Below are positions 17,286-25,856 of a DNA stretch of 44,466 nucleotides, in pieces. Positions within the stretch are counted from its first letter, which is position 1. Each line of letters begins with the position of its first letter. Origin of the DNA: Geminicoccus sp. (lineage in GTDB: Bacteria; Pseudomonadota; Alphaproteobacteria; UBA7985); NCBI GenBank assembly GCA_002705565.1, contig PAHJ01000156.1, positions 1 to 44,466 on the forward strand, given 5' to 3'. A model generated the notes under the pieces. It worked only from the letters and a program-made list of their open reading frames with translations, did not search any database and was not told where the DNA came from. The position numbers were made by a program, and so were the translations under genes.

Positions 17286-19130
17286 TTGACTTTCTTTCGC
17301 CTCTACCGCATCGCCGCTCTCGTCCCTTTGAGCCTCATCTGCGCGCCGCTTGCGGCAGCGCAAAGTGTCACGGAGATTGTGGAGGGCGAGCTGCACCACG
17401 CCTTTGGCCTGTTCGGGCCCGTTGCTTTCGACGCCGATGGCGTGACCGTCAGCGGCGACACAGCGACCCTGGATCGGGCGCGATACGGCGGTATTCTTGC
17501 GGGCGCAGTCAGTCTGGACATTCGTCCGCTCGGGGATGGCGTTTTTGATGTCCAAAGCCGGAACGTGCCCACAGATGTAATGAATCCCGATGGATCGGCG
17601 ATTACAGCGGACCAATGGCGTTTTGACGGGGAGTGGAATGATGCCATCAAGGGGTATCAAAGCCTCGACTACCAGATTTCAGGGCTGAGCATGATCACGG
17701 CCGACGGCGCCCTCTATGCGGCCTCGGATATCGTCATGCGCGCCGACGAAAATGGGTATTCCCTGCGTCTGACTGGACTGACACTGGGTGGAGGGGACGC
17801 TCCCGCGGTGCCAGGGGAGCTGGATACACGCTTTGGTCTGACGATCGAAAACCTGATTTATGAAGGCCGATGGACCGGCAGCGCCGCTGGGGCACCCTAT
17901 GCCAGTCTGGGCCGGTCGCTGGATCTGCGCTTTCTCGATGCGCGCGCAGAGGGAGGTGATGCGCTGCTGGCTTCAACCCTCGCGCATTTGGAGAACCTGT
18001 ACCTGCCAGCCTCTTCGTCCTTTACGGACCTGCAGGTATCAGGCCTGTCGCTGTATTTCGGGCCTCAGCAGCTTGAGGTCTCGCTGGAGAGTTTCTCTAT
18101 CCCCGCGTCATCACAGGGCGAGCAGTTGAAGTCCCAGATGATCAACATCGTTCTCGATGGACTGGATATTCGTCGGCGCGAAGATTTTGCCAGTTTGAAC
18201 AGTGGATCCATCAACGTGGATCTCGAAGGTGCTGACGTCGAAGGATTTTCGCGGGCACTGGCGTCGCTGTTCAAGCCTGCGGAACCCGGTGCCAGCTGGT
18301 CCATTCTTGCAGATACCTTGCTGTTCTTTGATTCAATCGGGTTCGAGGGATATGCGGAAGACTTGGTCTTTGCGCTGCCTGACCGGCTGTTTTCCTTGTC
18401 CATGAAGCAAGCGCGCGGAGCGCTGGGTCTGACGGACATGCGCCTGGATGGTGGCTTCATCACATTGCTTGGCCAGGCCGAAGGGATCGATCTGAGCGCC
18501 ATGACGTCGCCTGCGGGTGTTGAACCGGACCCGATTGTTATTCCCAGTGTTGTTCCCGTGCTGGGCGGCCGATTGATCCGGTTTGATCCCCTGTCTCAAA
18601 GCCTGGTTCCCAGCGAATTTGAAGGCACGCTGGAGGTGACTGGACTCCCCATGGCGAACCTGCGTCAGACCCTCGCCAGTTTGCCACGCAGTGGATCGGT
18701 TCAAGAACCCAGTGCGCTGATGCGCTCGCTGGTCAGCGGAGCCCTGGGCATGGTGACACCCTTCCTGATCCAACCCCCGCGCGTCGGTATAACCGATGCC
18801 TTTGCCCGGGCTGACGACTACACCATGACGATCACGGGCGAGCATCAAGTTATGCCCATTCCACCGCTGTTCGGTTTCGGAACCTTCACGGCAACGGTCG
18901 AGGGTTTGAATAAGGTGGAAGCCCGCGCCAATGCGGCGACTGAAGCGGCACTGGCGGCGGATGCCACCGACGAACAGGGTGTGGCCGACTATGGCCGCCG
19001 GATCGCCGGTTGGGCTGAACGCTTGCGGGATCTTGGCACAGCATCGAGTGCCAATGCGCAAACCTATGTCCTTGAATTGACTCAGTTCGGTGAGATTGAA
19101 TTGAACGGCAATCCACTCAACCAACGCTAG
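17286..19130 (+). CDS. Exported protein of unknown function, paralogue A
   Basis: A 614-residue protein with a signal peptide (about 1-25, ending AAA|QS) and no other clear transmembrane helix. The mature part is rich in beta-strand-like alternation ('SLDIRPLGDGVFDV', 'TRFGLTIENLIYEG'). I do not recognise a named family with confidence. The C-terminal pattern '...YVLELTQFGEIELNGNPL' resembles the closing strand of YdgA/DUF945- and DUF2125-type envelope proteins, which is inference. The C-terminal 120 residues align by eye with the next gene's product. TTG at 17286 was chosen because GGAG sits nine bases upstream and the signal peptide then begins correctly; a longer reading from 17208 adds 26 residues before it. 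The 201-bp gap after plsC shows no obvious terminator. Confidence 0.7.
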   Translation: MTFFRLYRIAALVPLSLICAPLAAAQSVTEIVEGELHHAFGLFGPVAFDADGVTVSGDTATLDRARYGGILAGAVSLDIRPLGDGVFDVQSRNVPTDVMNPDGSAITADQWRFDGEWNDAIKGYQSLDYQISGLSMITADGALYAASDIVMRADENGYSLRLTGLTLGGGDAPAVPGELDTRFGLTIENLIYEGRWTGSAAGAPYASLGRSLDLRFLDARAEGGDALLASTLAHLENLYLPASSSFTDLQVSGLSLYFGPQQLEVSLESFSIPASSQGEQLKSQMINIVLDGLDIRRREDFASLNSGSINVDLEGADVEGFSRALASLFKPAEPGASWSILADTLLFFDSIGFEGYAEDLVFALPDRLFSLSMKQARGALGLTDMRLDGGFITLLGQAEGIDLSAMTSPAGVEPDPIVIPSVVPVLGGRLIRFDPLSQSLVPSEFEGTLEVTGLPMANLRQTLASLPRSGSVQEPSALMRSLVSGALGMVTPFLIQPPRVGITDAFARADDYTMTITGEHQVMPIPPLFGFGTFTATVEGLNKVEARANAATEAALAADATDEQGVADYGRRIAGWAERLRDLGTASSANAQTYVLELTQFGEIELNGNPLNQR

Positions 19131-19248
19131 CCCAGTCTGGTCTTTGAGTGGATTTCGTTTAGGTTACACTAATGTACCGGTGTTTTAGTTAAGTTTAGGT
19201 TTGTCATTACTGCGACGCCTGATTGAAGTTTCTAAGGGGGCCTTACTG

Positions 19249-21552
19249 ATGAAAAAGCAACGTCGCACGCTGTTCTCCAGCGTCGCTATTTTGGTTGCAG
19301 GCATGTTTGCCAGCGGACTATCGCAAGCTCAGAACCTGTCTGTTGGGGCCGTTGAAAGTGCTGTGTCAGGCATGATGGAACGGCCCGTTTCGCTTTTCCT
19401 TGGCCTGCCGGTTGAATACAGTGGTGTTTCCGTTTCTGCAGTCGAAGGCTCTGATGCCGAATTCGATGTGGTCTTTGAGAATGCGAATATGCTGGGGCTG
19501 CCCTTGGGTGATGTCAGCCTTGACGCTGAAGTCAGTGCCTCCGGCGCGCTGCAACTCACTGCCAATCTGGCACCCGTGCTCACGGGCGTGCTGGGGATGC
19601 TGGATACCACGCTTGAAGTTGATACCTTCCGCCTCTCCATGTCGATCAATGTTGAAGCGCAGGCCATCGAGCGGGTGACTTTGACCGTCGATGATCTGTA
19701 TGCGGCGCCGGGGAGCACGACAGGACGGGATTATCTTAAACTCGATGGCGTCATTTTCGATTATGACGAGCGCGACGAACACGCGCTTGTCACCATCGAT
19801 TTTGGCATCGACGATCTGGTTTTTGCGCTTGATGGTGAAGAGATCGTCGCGCTGGAAACCATCGGCGCAAGTGCTGAGCTGATCAACATTGCGGGGTGGT
19901 ACCTGCACGAGGAAATCAATAACGCCCTCATGCAGTTCTTCATGGCCAATGCAGGCGCGGTAACGCCAACCGAGGCCATCGCATCGGTCATGGAAAGCCT
20001 GGCTCCCTTGTTCGAGGGGGAAATGACCGACCTGCGCGGTTCCATCGATATCGGCGAGGTGACCACGAATAGCCTCAGCCTACTGGATCTGGATGGAAAG
20101 GCTGTGTTCGACGGCCTGAGCCTGCGGTCCCACTATAACCACGAGGCTCTGACCGATAACACGGACATCGACATTGGCAGCTTGGAGCTTCTTGCAGAGT
20201 ACCCTTGGAGCGATGATGGCACCAGTTTCGAGCTGCTGACCTTTGACGGTGGAACCATAACGGGGCGCTCCACCTTTGCTCGGGAATACGATGTCAGCCC
20301 GCTCGCCGACATTTTGAGATACGTGGCCGAGGCGGTGCGGGGTTTGGATGCTGAGGTGTTGGTGGATCCGAGCAGCGCGTTGATCAATCTGTCCTTTGGG
20401 TCCGGTGGGCCCCTGCTTGATTGGTACACATCAATCGTAAAAACCTCAGATCTTGAGGTCGCTCTAGGCACCTTAGCAGTACAGATCCCGCAAGGACCGG
20501 GTGAAAATCTGGATTTCGTTCTTGAAGGATTTGAACTTGCATCTTTTCTGGCGATCGATGGTGACAGCAATAGCGACACCCAGTCCCTGTCCGGTCGATT
20601 GCTGGGCCTAGAGGCGGTTTTACCGGAAGAAGTGGGCATTTCCGCCGGTGAAATCTCTATGAGTACTCAGATTAATGACAGCCTGAACGTTCTCCGCGAC
20701 ATTATGAATTCGGCGGCGGTGGCAGGCCTAAATCTTGGCGACGGCATCGGTTTGGTGATGGCGCTTTATCTGCCCGATCTGAGTGTGGGCGTGAAAGACC
20801 TCTTTGGCTACACATCGACACCCACAGGCATGGGCGAAGTTTCCGTTGCGCTGGACTCGGCCGATATCGACTTTTCAACCGCAGACATGAGAACAGATCA
20901 GGCGCGGATTTCGCAGCTGATTGCCTTCGCCGGCCTCGATGTGGTGTTTACGGATGAGTTCATGTTTGATCCTGTGCTGGTGGACCTGGTGCTAAACCCG
21001 GATGGTCGCGGGTTGCTGCCCACAGATGCGACGATACAGGTCGATTTGACGGATATTCCGATGGCGATGATCCTATCGATTGCCAGCAACATTATGTTAC
21101 CGCCGATTGAAACGATGGTGGAGCCTGATTTTGATCCGACATCCCTGGCGCTGGCGGGTGCGGCGCTGGTCTCGCCCCTGTTGGGCTCCCCGCCGAGCCT
21201 GGTGGTTCAGCCCTCGGACATCAGCGGTGGCATGGTCGAGCTGACCGCTTCAGGCCGCGTTGACATCGCTCCCTTGGTGCCACCAAACTACTCGGTCGGC
21301 TCGGTCACAATCCGCGTGTCCGGGGTTGCAGATGCACAGGCGAAAGTCCAAGGCATTCTGGATGAAATCGCCAACGATCCCGATAGCGCTTTTCCAGATA
21401 CGTACGAGACCTTGCAGCAGATACTGGGTGGCCTCGCCATTGCTAGCGGTTTCGGCATTCCCGCCTCTGATGGTGCGCTGGAGTTTATCCTAGACATTCC
21501 GGCTGGCGAACCCGCGAGCATCAATGGCCTGCCCATTCCAGTGCCTTTCTAG
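19249..21552 (+). CDS. Exported protein of unknown function, paralogue B
   Basis: A 767-residue acidic protein with a signal peptide (about 1-27, ending SQA|QN) and a long, strand-rich periplasmic body without cysteine motifs or recognised domains. Segments such as 'FEGEMTDLRGSIDIGEV' and 'LDLDGKAVFDGLSLRSHYN' suggest repeated beta units. The end, 'GALEFILDIPAGEPASINGLPIPVPF', mirrors the end of paralogue A. The ATG at 19249 has GGGGG about 10 bases upstream and is followed by a typical Lys/Arg-rich signal start. The gene lies 118 bp after paralogue A and is closed by a strong terminator, so the two may form a unit. The function is unknown; an envelope role is likely from export. Confidence 0.7.
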   Translation: MKKQRRTLFSSVAILVAGMFASGLSQAQNLSVGAVESAVSGMMERPVSLFLGLPVEYSGVSVSAVEGSDAEFDVVFENANMLGLPLGDVSLDAEVSASGALQLTANLAPVLTGVLGMLDTTLEVDTFRLSMSINVEAQAIERVTLTVDDLYAAPGSTTGRDYLKLDGVIFDYDERDEHALVTIDFGIDDLVFALDGEEIVALETIGASAELINIAGWYLHEEINNALMQFFMANAGAVTPTEAIASVMESLAPLFEGEMTDLRGSIDIGEVTTNSLSLLDLDGKAVFDGLSLRSHYNHEALTDNTDIDIGSLELLAEYPWSDDGTSFELLTFDGGTITGRSTFAREYDVSPLADILRYVAEAVRGLDAEVLVDPSSALINLSFGSGGPLLDWYTSIVKTSDLEVALGTLAVQIPQGPGENLDFVLEGFELASFLAIDGDSNSDTQSLSGRLLGLEAVLPEEVGISAGEISMSTQINDSLNVLRDIMNSAAVAGLNLGDGIGLVMALYLPDLSVGVKDLFGYTSTPTGMGEVSVALDSADIDFSTADMRTDQARISQLIAFAGLDVVFTDEFMFDPVLVDLVLNPDGRGLLPTDATIQVDLTDIPMAMILSIASNIMLPPIETMVEPDFDPTSLALAGAALVSPLLGSPPSLVVQPSDISGGMVELTASGRVDIAPLVPPNYSVGSVTIRVSGVADAQAKVQGILDEIANDPDSAFPDTYETLQQILGGLAIASGFGIPASDGALEFILDIPAGEPASINGLPIPVPF

Positions 21553-21564
21553 GGCGCAGTAGCG

Positions 21565-21592
21565 AGGGGGAAGGTGACTTCCCCCTTTTTTA
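21565..21592 (+). terminator. Intrinsic terminator after paralogue B
   Basis: AGGGGGAAG (21565-21573), loop GTGA (a GNRA tetraloop) and CTTCCCCCT (21578-21586) form a 9-bp perfect stem leading into T6-A-T4. This is a strong rho-independent terminator 13 bp after the stop codon. Confidence 0.93.
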
Positions 21593-21613
21593 TTTTCAGG
21601 CTAACAAGCACCC

Positions 21614-22843
21614 ATGTCCACCACGCCCCGATCACCGCTAGACCTTTATGAACATGCCCTGACCACGGGAGAGTTGCGGCCTCAGGCGGCCCAGCGTCGT
21701 GCGGTTGAGGCTTTGGACTCTCTGTTCGATGAGTTGGTGCTCTCACCGTCGGCCCTGCGCCGGCGCAGAGCGCGAGCATCGGCCAACGCGACCGGCGGCG
21801 GGGAGGGGCAACGCGGATCTTCTGCTGTAAGCGGTGTCATGGGCTGGTTAGGGCGCCTCTTCGGTGGGCTCGGCAAATCGGGAGCGGGTGAGGCAGAGCG
21901 GGCGGTGCGGCGTAGCCTGTATCTCTACGGTCCTGTTGGACGGGGCAAAACAACAGCCATGGACTTGTTTTACGAGGCCATGGGTCCGCAGCAGGCCCAA
22001 CGTCGGCACTTTCACGAATTTATGAGTGAACTGCACGCAGACATTCACGCCCGACGCACCAAAGGTGACGCCCGTGGTGACACAGCGGCGCGCTTTGCAC
22101 GCGCCCAGGCGCGCAAGGCGCGGGTCCTGTGTTTTGACGAATTCTTCGTCAATAACATCGCTGATGCGACGCTGCTGGGGCGGGTGCTGTCGGTCATGTT
22201 GGATGAAGGCGTGACGGTGGTTACCACGTCCAATGAACCGCCCGATGCGCTCTATACGGGTGGGCTGAAGCGAGAGTTGTTCATGCCAACGATTCAACTG
22301 ATCGAGCGGGAGTTCGACGTGGTCAACTTGGACCATGCGCAAGACTATCGGCTTGGCGGGGCCGCGCAGGCTGAATCCTGGCTCTCGCCGCTCGACCCCC
22401 AGACCGCACAGGCCTTTCAGGTGACCTTTGCCCGGGAGGCCAAGGTAGTGCGCGGCGAACCAGCACAGCTTTCGGTTCTGGGCCACACCATTAACGTCCC
22501 CGAAGCCGCAGGCCGCACCGCGCGGTTCAGCTACGCCGATCTGTGTGAAAAGCCGCTGGGCCGCGATGATTATCAGCTCATCGCCCAGTCTTTCGATCGG
22601 GTGTTCATCGATACCATTCCCACAATCCGCGACAACACGCGGGACAGCGGCGAGCGCTTCCGTATCTTGATCGATGTCTTCTATGAGGCTGGAACCTGCC
22701 TCTATGCACGTTCAGCGGCGCCAATCGGCGAACTGGTGGACCTTGAAGGGCACGATGTTCAGCCCTTCATGCGCACCCAGAGCCGGTTGATGGAGATGCA
22801 AAGCCTCGCCTATCGCGAAGCCAAGGCCCCCATCGCCGCTTAG
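21614..22843 (+). CDS. zapE: Cell division protein ZapE (AFG1-like ATPase)
   Basis: ZapE/AFG1 is a P-loop ATPase; E. coli ZapE associates with the Z-ring and the mitochondrial homologue assists protein turnover. The 409-residue protein has Walker A 'GPVGRGKTT' (106-114) within 'SLYLYGPVGRGKTTAMDLFY', Walker B 'VLCFDEFFVNNIADATLLGR' (171-190), and the sensor region 'VVTTSNEPPDALY'. The segment 50-95 is an Arg/Gly/Ser-rich insertion before the ATPase core, longer than in E. coli ZapE. In many alphaproteobacteria zapE precedes mdh; here it faces the adenosyltransferase gene. The ATG at 21614 begins immediately after the preceding terminator. Confidence 0.93.
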   Translation: MSTTPRSPLDLYEHALTTGELRPQAAQRRAVEALDSLFDELVLSPSALRRRRARASANATGGGEGQRGSSAVSGVMGWLGRLFGGLGKSGAGEAERAVRRSLYLYGPVGRGKTTAMDLFYEAMGPQQAQRRHFHEFMSELHADIHARRTKGDARGDTAARFARAQARKARVLCFDEFFVNNIADATLLGRVLSVMLDEGVTVVTTSNEPPDALYTGGLKRELFMPTIQLIEREFDVVNLDHAQDYRLGGAAQAESWLSPLDPQTAQAFQVTFAREAKVVRGEPAQLSVLGHTINVPEAAGRTARFSYADLCEKPLGRDDYQLIAQSFDRVFIDTIPTIRDNTRDSGERFRILIDVFYEAGTCLYARSAAPIGELVDLEGHDVQPFMRTQSRLMEMQSLAYREAKAPIAA

Positions 22844-22884
22844 CTGGTTTTTGGTGCGGTGTGACTGGCTAAAGGAAAGCTGGG

Positions 22885-23457
22885 TCAGTCGCGGGACGCC
22901 CCGGGCACCCATAGAACATCCGCGCGCCCATCGTCGTTGCAGATCCGCGCCAGAACAAACATCAGGTCAGACAGACGGTTCAAGTAGCGAATCGACTCCG
23001 GATTGATATCGACCTTATCCCCCAACTCCACCGTTAGACGCTCCGCACGCCGCACCACTGTGCGGGCTAGGTGAAACTGCGTAGCGGCTCCGCTGCCACC
23101 GGGCAGGATAAAGGACTTCAGTGGCTCAAGCCGCGCGTTATAGAGGTCGATATCGCGCTCGACTTTCTCGACCTGGCCTTCTGTGATCCGCAGCGGTTCA
23201 TAGGATAACTCGGCATCCAGCGGCGTGGCGAGATCTGCGCCGAGGTCGAACATGTCGTTCTGCACGCGCGCCACGACCTTATCCAGATCAGGCATCTGAC
23301 TCAGGTGAAGCCGCACCAGCCCCAGGACTGCATTGGCTTCATCCACCGTGCCATAGGCATCGACGCGGAGGTCGTATTTCGCCACTCGGGTTCCAGTAGA
23401 CAGACTGGTTTTCCCCCGATCACCGCCTTTGGTGTAGATCCGCGTCAGTTCGACCAT
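22885..23457 (-). CDS. PduO-type cob(I)alamin adenosyltransferase
   Basis: This enzyme transfers adenosyl from ATP to cob(I)alamin, making coenzyme B12. The 190-residue protein has the N-terminal ATP-binding signature 'TRIYTKGGDRGKTSL' (5-19), 'DAYGTVDEANAVLGL' (33-47), 'RTVVRRAERLTVEL' and 'RYLNRLSDLMFVLAR', all classical for the PduO/MMAB five-helix-bundle family. It is not the CobA/CobO type. The ATG at 23457 lies six bases after the stop codon of the twin-TM gene, with GGAG at long spacing. The pairing with a twin-TM gene is conserved in alphaproteobacteria. The adenosylcobalamin user is not in the window. Confidence 0.94.
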   Translation of the reverse strand: MVELTRIYTKGGDRGKTSLSTGTRVAKYDLRVDAYGTVDEANAVLGLVRLHLSQMPDLDKVVARVQNDMFDLGADLATPLDAELSYEPLRITEGQVEKVERDIDLYNARLEPLKSFILPGGSGAATQFHLARTVVRRAERLTVELGDKVDINPESIRYLNRLSDLMFVLARICNDDGRADVLWVPGASRD

Positions 23458-23463
23458 AGGGTT

Positions 23464-23667
23464 TTACGCTCCAGAGCGGCTGCTCAGGAACATCAGCAGC
23501 ACACACACAATGGTGCCGCCCTGACAGACCGTTCGCGCCCGCATGAGTAGGTTGCCGTATTTTTCGTTGAATGTTCCGCCTCGACCCATAGAAAAGGCGC
23601 CGAGCAGCATGGTGACGAGTGTGCCAACAAGGAACACGAGCGTCAGTATAAGGAATATTGTTCTCAT
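23464..23667 (-). CDS. Twin transmembrane helix small protein (HIG1-like)
   Basis: A 67-residue membrane protein with two hydrophobic helices (about 3-26 and 47-63) joined by 'GGTFNEKYGNLLMRAR', the loop signature of bacterial HIG1-domain proteins. Mitochondrial HIG1 proteins associate with respiratory supercomplexes; the bacterial role is less clear. It is located directly upstream of the adenosyltransferase gene, as in many alphaproteobacteria, and 37 bp downstream of the barstar gene on the same strand. Confidence 0.82.
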   Translation of the reverse strand: MRTIFLILTLVFLVGTLVTMLLGAFSMGRGGTFNEKYGNLLMRARTVCQGGTIVCVLLMFLSSRSGA

Positions 23668-23704
23668 AGCCGTTCAACTGGGTTGCAAGATCGAAAAGTC
23701 AGGC

Positions 23705-23980
23705 CTAGCGCACTACGAAAGTCAAATCGCCGCGCCGGTCCGCTGCTTCTTCGAGTGTTTGGTACAAAGTGTCAATCCAACCTGTTCGAGATTTTGGACA
23801 AGCCAGCCAGCAAATCACGGCGGGTCCGGGCAACCAGTTCGGATCCCCCAGCACGTCTGCCACAGCGTCAAGATTGCGCCCTGCCTGAATCCCGAGCTGT
23901 TCATACAGACGCGCGATCTGCGTGGGGCAATCGTGCGCGCCAAGGCCATTGATGACGGCGCGACGGGTAGGGTGGTTCAT
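23705..23980 (-). CDS. Barstar-family ribonuclease inhibitor
   Basis: A 91-residue cytosolic protein that by family would bind and neutralise the barnase-like RNase encoded just upstream. It matches barstar along its length: 'RRAVING' at the N-terminus (barstar KKAVING), 'GRNLDAVADVL' (barstar GENLDALWDCL) and 'LEEAADRRGDLTFVV' at the end. The barnase-contacting acids Asp35, Asp39 and Glu76 of barstar correspond to D38, D42 and E78. Barstar Tyr29 and Trp38 are replaced by Ala, so the interface differs in detail. There is no signal peptide. The ATG at 23980 is preferred because GGAG is eight bases upstream; an ATG at 23986 overlaps the RNase stop as ATGA and is possible. Confidence 0.86.
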   Translation of the reverse strand: MNHPTRRAVINGLGAHDCPTQIARLYEQLGIQAGRNLDAVADVLGDPNWLPGPAVICWLACPKSRTGWIDTLYQTLEEAADRRGDLTFVVR

Positions 23981-23982
23981 GC

Positions 23983-24543
23983 TCATAACTCCGGGATCCG
24001 CTCAAAGCTGTCGTAGTGGTCAACCGTTAGCCAAATAAAGCCGCGATCGGTCAGCTCGCGGTCGTAAACCAGTCTGGCTGCCCCGCGGTTGCCGCGGACA
24101 TAATCTAGGTCCGCTTCTGCGTAGCGATCGCGGGGTCTCTGCGGCAGGCGGCCTTCGCGATTGCCGAAGGTGTCACCGCCGATGGCGCCGTCTGCATCGA
24201 TGTCATCCACGGTTGTTCCCGCGCTTTTCCAACCCTGCCCACGGGCCACGCTCTTGGTCATGTAACATTCGGGTAATTCGCCGATCAGCCATAGATAGGC
24301 GGTGACCTGAGAAAAAGCGTAGGGGAACCGCAGGCCTTGCTCTTCGCCAAAGGCCACAAGCGTTTCCACTTCGGGACCATCGAGATCAAGGTCAAAACCG
24401 CACACCTGAGCGGAGGCTTCCTGCTGCCTGTAGGAATCGAGGTCTACAGCGTGAGCGTCCTGTTGGTTGAGGTACCAGGCGCTCCCGGCAATCACCAGTA
24501 GCCCGAGTACGCCAAGACGGTTCAACATTGGTCGTGTCAGCAT
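23983..24543 (-). CDS. Exported barnase-type guanyl-preferring ribonuclease
   Basis: A 186-residue RNase of the barnase (N1/T1) family, which cuts RNA after guanine and is toxic inside cells. Residues 8-23 form a hydrophobic export segment, with possible cleavage after AHA (30-32). A 43-residue extension of unknown use follows, then the RNase domain (about 76-184). All six barnase catalytic positions are present: K97 (barnase Lys27), R129 (Arg59), E143 (Glu73), R153 (Arg83), R157 (Arg87) and H176 (His102), within 'LPECYMTK', 'IGGDTFGNREG', 'YAEADLDY' and 'WLTVDHYDSF'. C48 and C93 could form a disulfide; barnase itself has none. The ATG at 24543 has AGGAG nine bases upstream. The end overlaps or abuts the inhibitor gene. 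It is divergent from argJ. Confidence 0.93.
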   Translation of the reverse strand: MLTRPMLNRLGVLGLLVIAGSAWYLNQQDAHAVDLDSYRQQEASAQVCGFDLDLDGPEVETLVAFGEEQGLRFPYAFSQVTAYLWLIGELPECYMTKSVARGQGWKSAGTTVDDIDADGAIGGDTFGNREGRLPQRPRDRYAEADLDYVRGNRGAARLVYDRELTDRGFIWLTVDHYDSFERIPEL

Positions 24544-24644
24544 CCGGCAGTTCTCCTGCTCCGCGTTTCGTGATTTTCTGCTACGAACCACAGGATGCAG
24601 CCAGGCTCAAGGCTTGGATGCGCCAGAGCAATGGATTGTGAACG

Positions 24645-25856
24645 ATGGACCAATTGCCTGTTTCTCCCCTGAAGCCAAAGACCATGGCAGCCCTTGAACC
24701 CCAGCGCGGTCTGAAGATCGCAACCGGCAACTCCGGCACCCGTTATCGCGGTCGAGATGACGTCACGCTCGTCGTTTTTCCGGCTGGAACGACGGTCGCA
24801 GGCGTGTTCACGAAATCTCGCTGCCCCGGTGCGCCGGTGGACTGGAGCCGACAGGTTTTGACCCAGGGCGGCGGCACCGCTCGCGCGCTGCTGGTCAATG
24901 CGGGCAACGCCAACGCTTTTACCGGTTCGCGCGGTGTCCAGGCCTGTCAGGTGACGGCGGAAGCGGTTGCAAAGGCAGTCGGGTGCCGTCCGCAAGATGT
25001 CATGCTGTCTTCAACCGGCGTGATTGGTGAACCGCTTGAGGCGGACGCAATCGCCGCCGTCGCTACCGACTTAGCGGCGCAGGCCACCGAAGATGACCTG
25101 CACGCCGCCGCACAGGCCATCATGACCACCGACACCTTCCCCAAGTGGGCCGTCGCGCAAGCTGGCGATGTCCGGGTTTCGGGTATCTGCAAGGGCTCGG
25201 GCATGATTGCGCCGGATATGGCGACCATGCTGGGCTACATTTTTATCGATGCACCGCTACCGGCGGACTGGCTGCAGGCGACCCTGTCCCGTGCGACAGA
25301 ACGGACGTTCAACAGCATCACTGTCGATAGCGATACCTCCACAAGCGACACCGTGCTGGCTTTCGCGACGGGCGAAGAGGGCGGCGCTGCTGTGGATCTG
25401 GATGCCGTAGGGGACGCCATTTTTTCCGTCTGTGATCAGCTTGCTGAAATGCTCGCCCGTGATGGCGAGGGCGCTTCTAAACTGATCACCATCGACGTCG
25501 AAGGCGCTGAAAGCGATGCGTCGGCCAAAACCATTGGCCTGTCCATTGCCAACTCTCCTTTGGTCAAAACAGCCGTTGCCGGGCAGGACGCGAATTGGGG
25601 CCGGGTGGTGATGGCGGTTGGCAAGGCCGGGGAACCGGCTGACCGGGACCGGCTGTCAATTTGGTTTGGTCCGCATCGCGTTGCAGAGGCGGGCTTGCGC
25701 GACCCGGATTACAGCGAAGACCAGGTTTCCGCTTACATGACAGGCGAGGAAATCAGCATTCGGGTCGTTTTGGGCTTGGGGCGCGGCGCGGCGCGGGTGC
25801 GCACCTGTGATCTGACCCATGGTTACATTACCATTAACGGAGACTACCGCTCATGA
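24645..25856 (+). CDS. argJ: Bifunctional ornithine acetyltransferase / N-acetylglutamate synthase
   Basis: ArgJ moves the acetyl group from N-acetylornithine to glutamate in the cyclic arginine pathway. The 403-residue precursor cleaves itself at the Ala-Thr bond in '[12 protein letters not shown]', making Thr194 the N-terminal nucleophile of the beta chain. Other signatures are '[13 protein letters not shown]', '[10 protein letters not shown]' and '[13 protein letters not shown]'. The ATG at 24645 gives the usual 'VSPLKPK' N-terminus although the ribosome-binding site is weak. The gene is divergent from the barnase gene (101 bp between starts). The next gene overlaps it by four bases (ATGA). 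Confidence 0.96.
   Translation: MDQLPVSPLKPKTMAALEPQRGLKIATGNSGTRYRGRDDVTLVVFPAGTTVAGVFTKSRCPGAPVDWSRQVLTQGGGTARALLVNAGNANAFTGSRGVQACQVTAEAVAKAVGCRPQDVMLSSTGVIGEPLEADAIAAVATDLAAQATEDDLHAAAQAIMTTDTFPKWAVAQAGDVRVSGICKGSGMIAPDMATMLGYIFIDAPLPADWLQATLSRATERTFNSITVDSDTSTSDTVLAFATGEEGGAAVDLDAVGDAIFSVCDQLAEMLARDGEGASKLITIDVEGAESDASAKTIGLSIANSPLVKTAVAGQDANWGRVVMAVGKAGEPADRDRLSIWFGPHRVAEAGLRDPDYSEDQVSAYMTGEEISIRVVLGLGRGAARVRTCDLTHGYITINGDYRS

Noticed and set aside
18333-19124. A 263-codon minus-strand open frame opposite paralogue A
   Set aside because: The plus-strand frame has a signal peptide, a ribosome-binding site and a related neighbour; the antisense product shows no domain.
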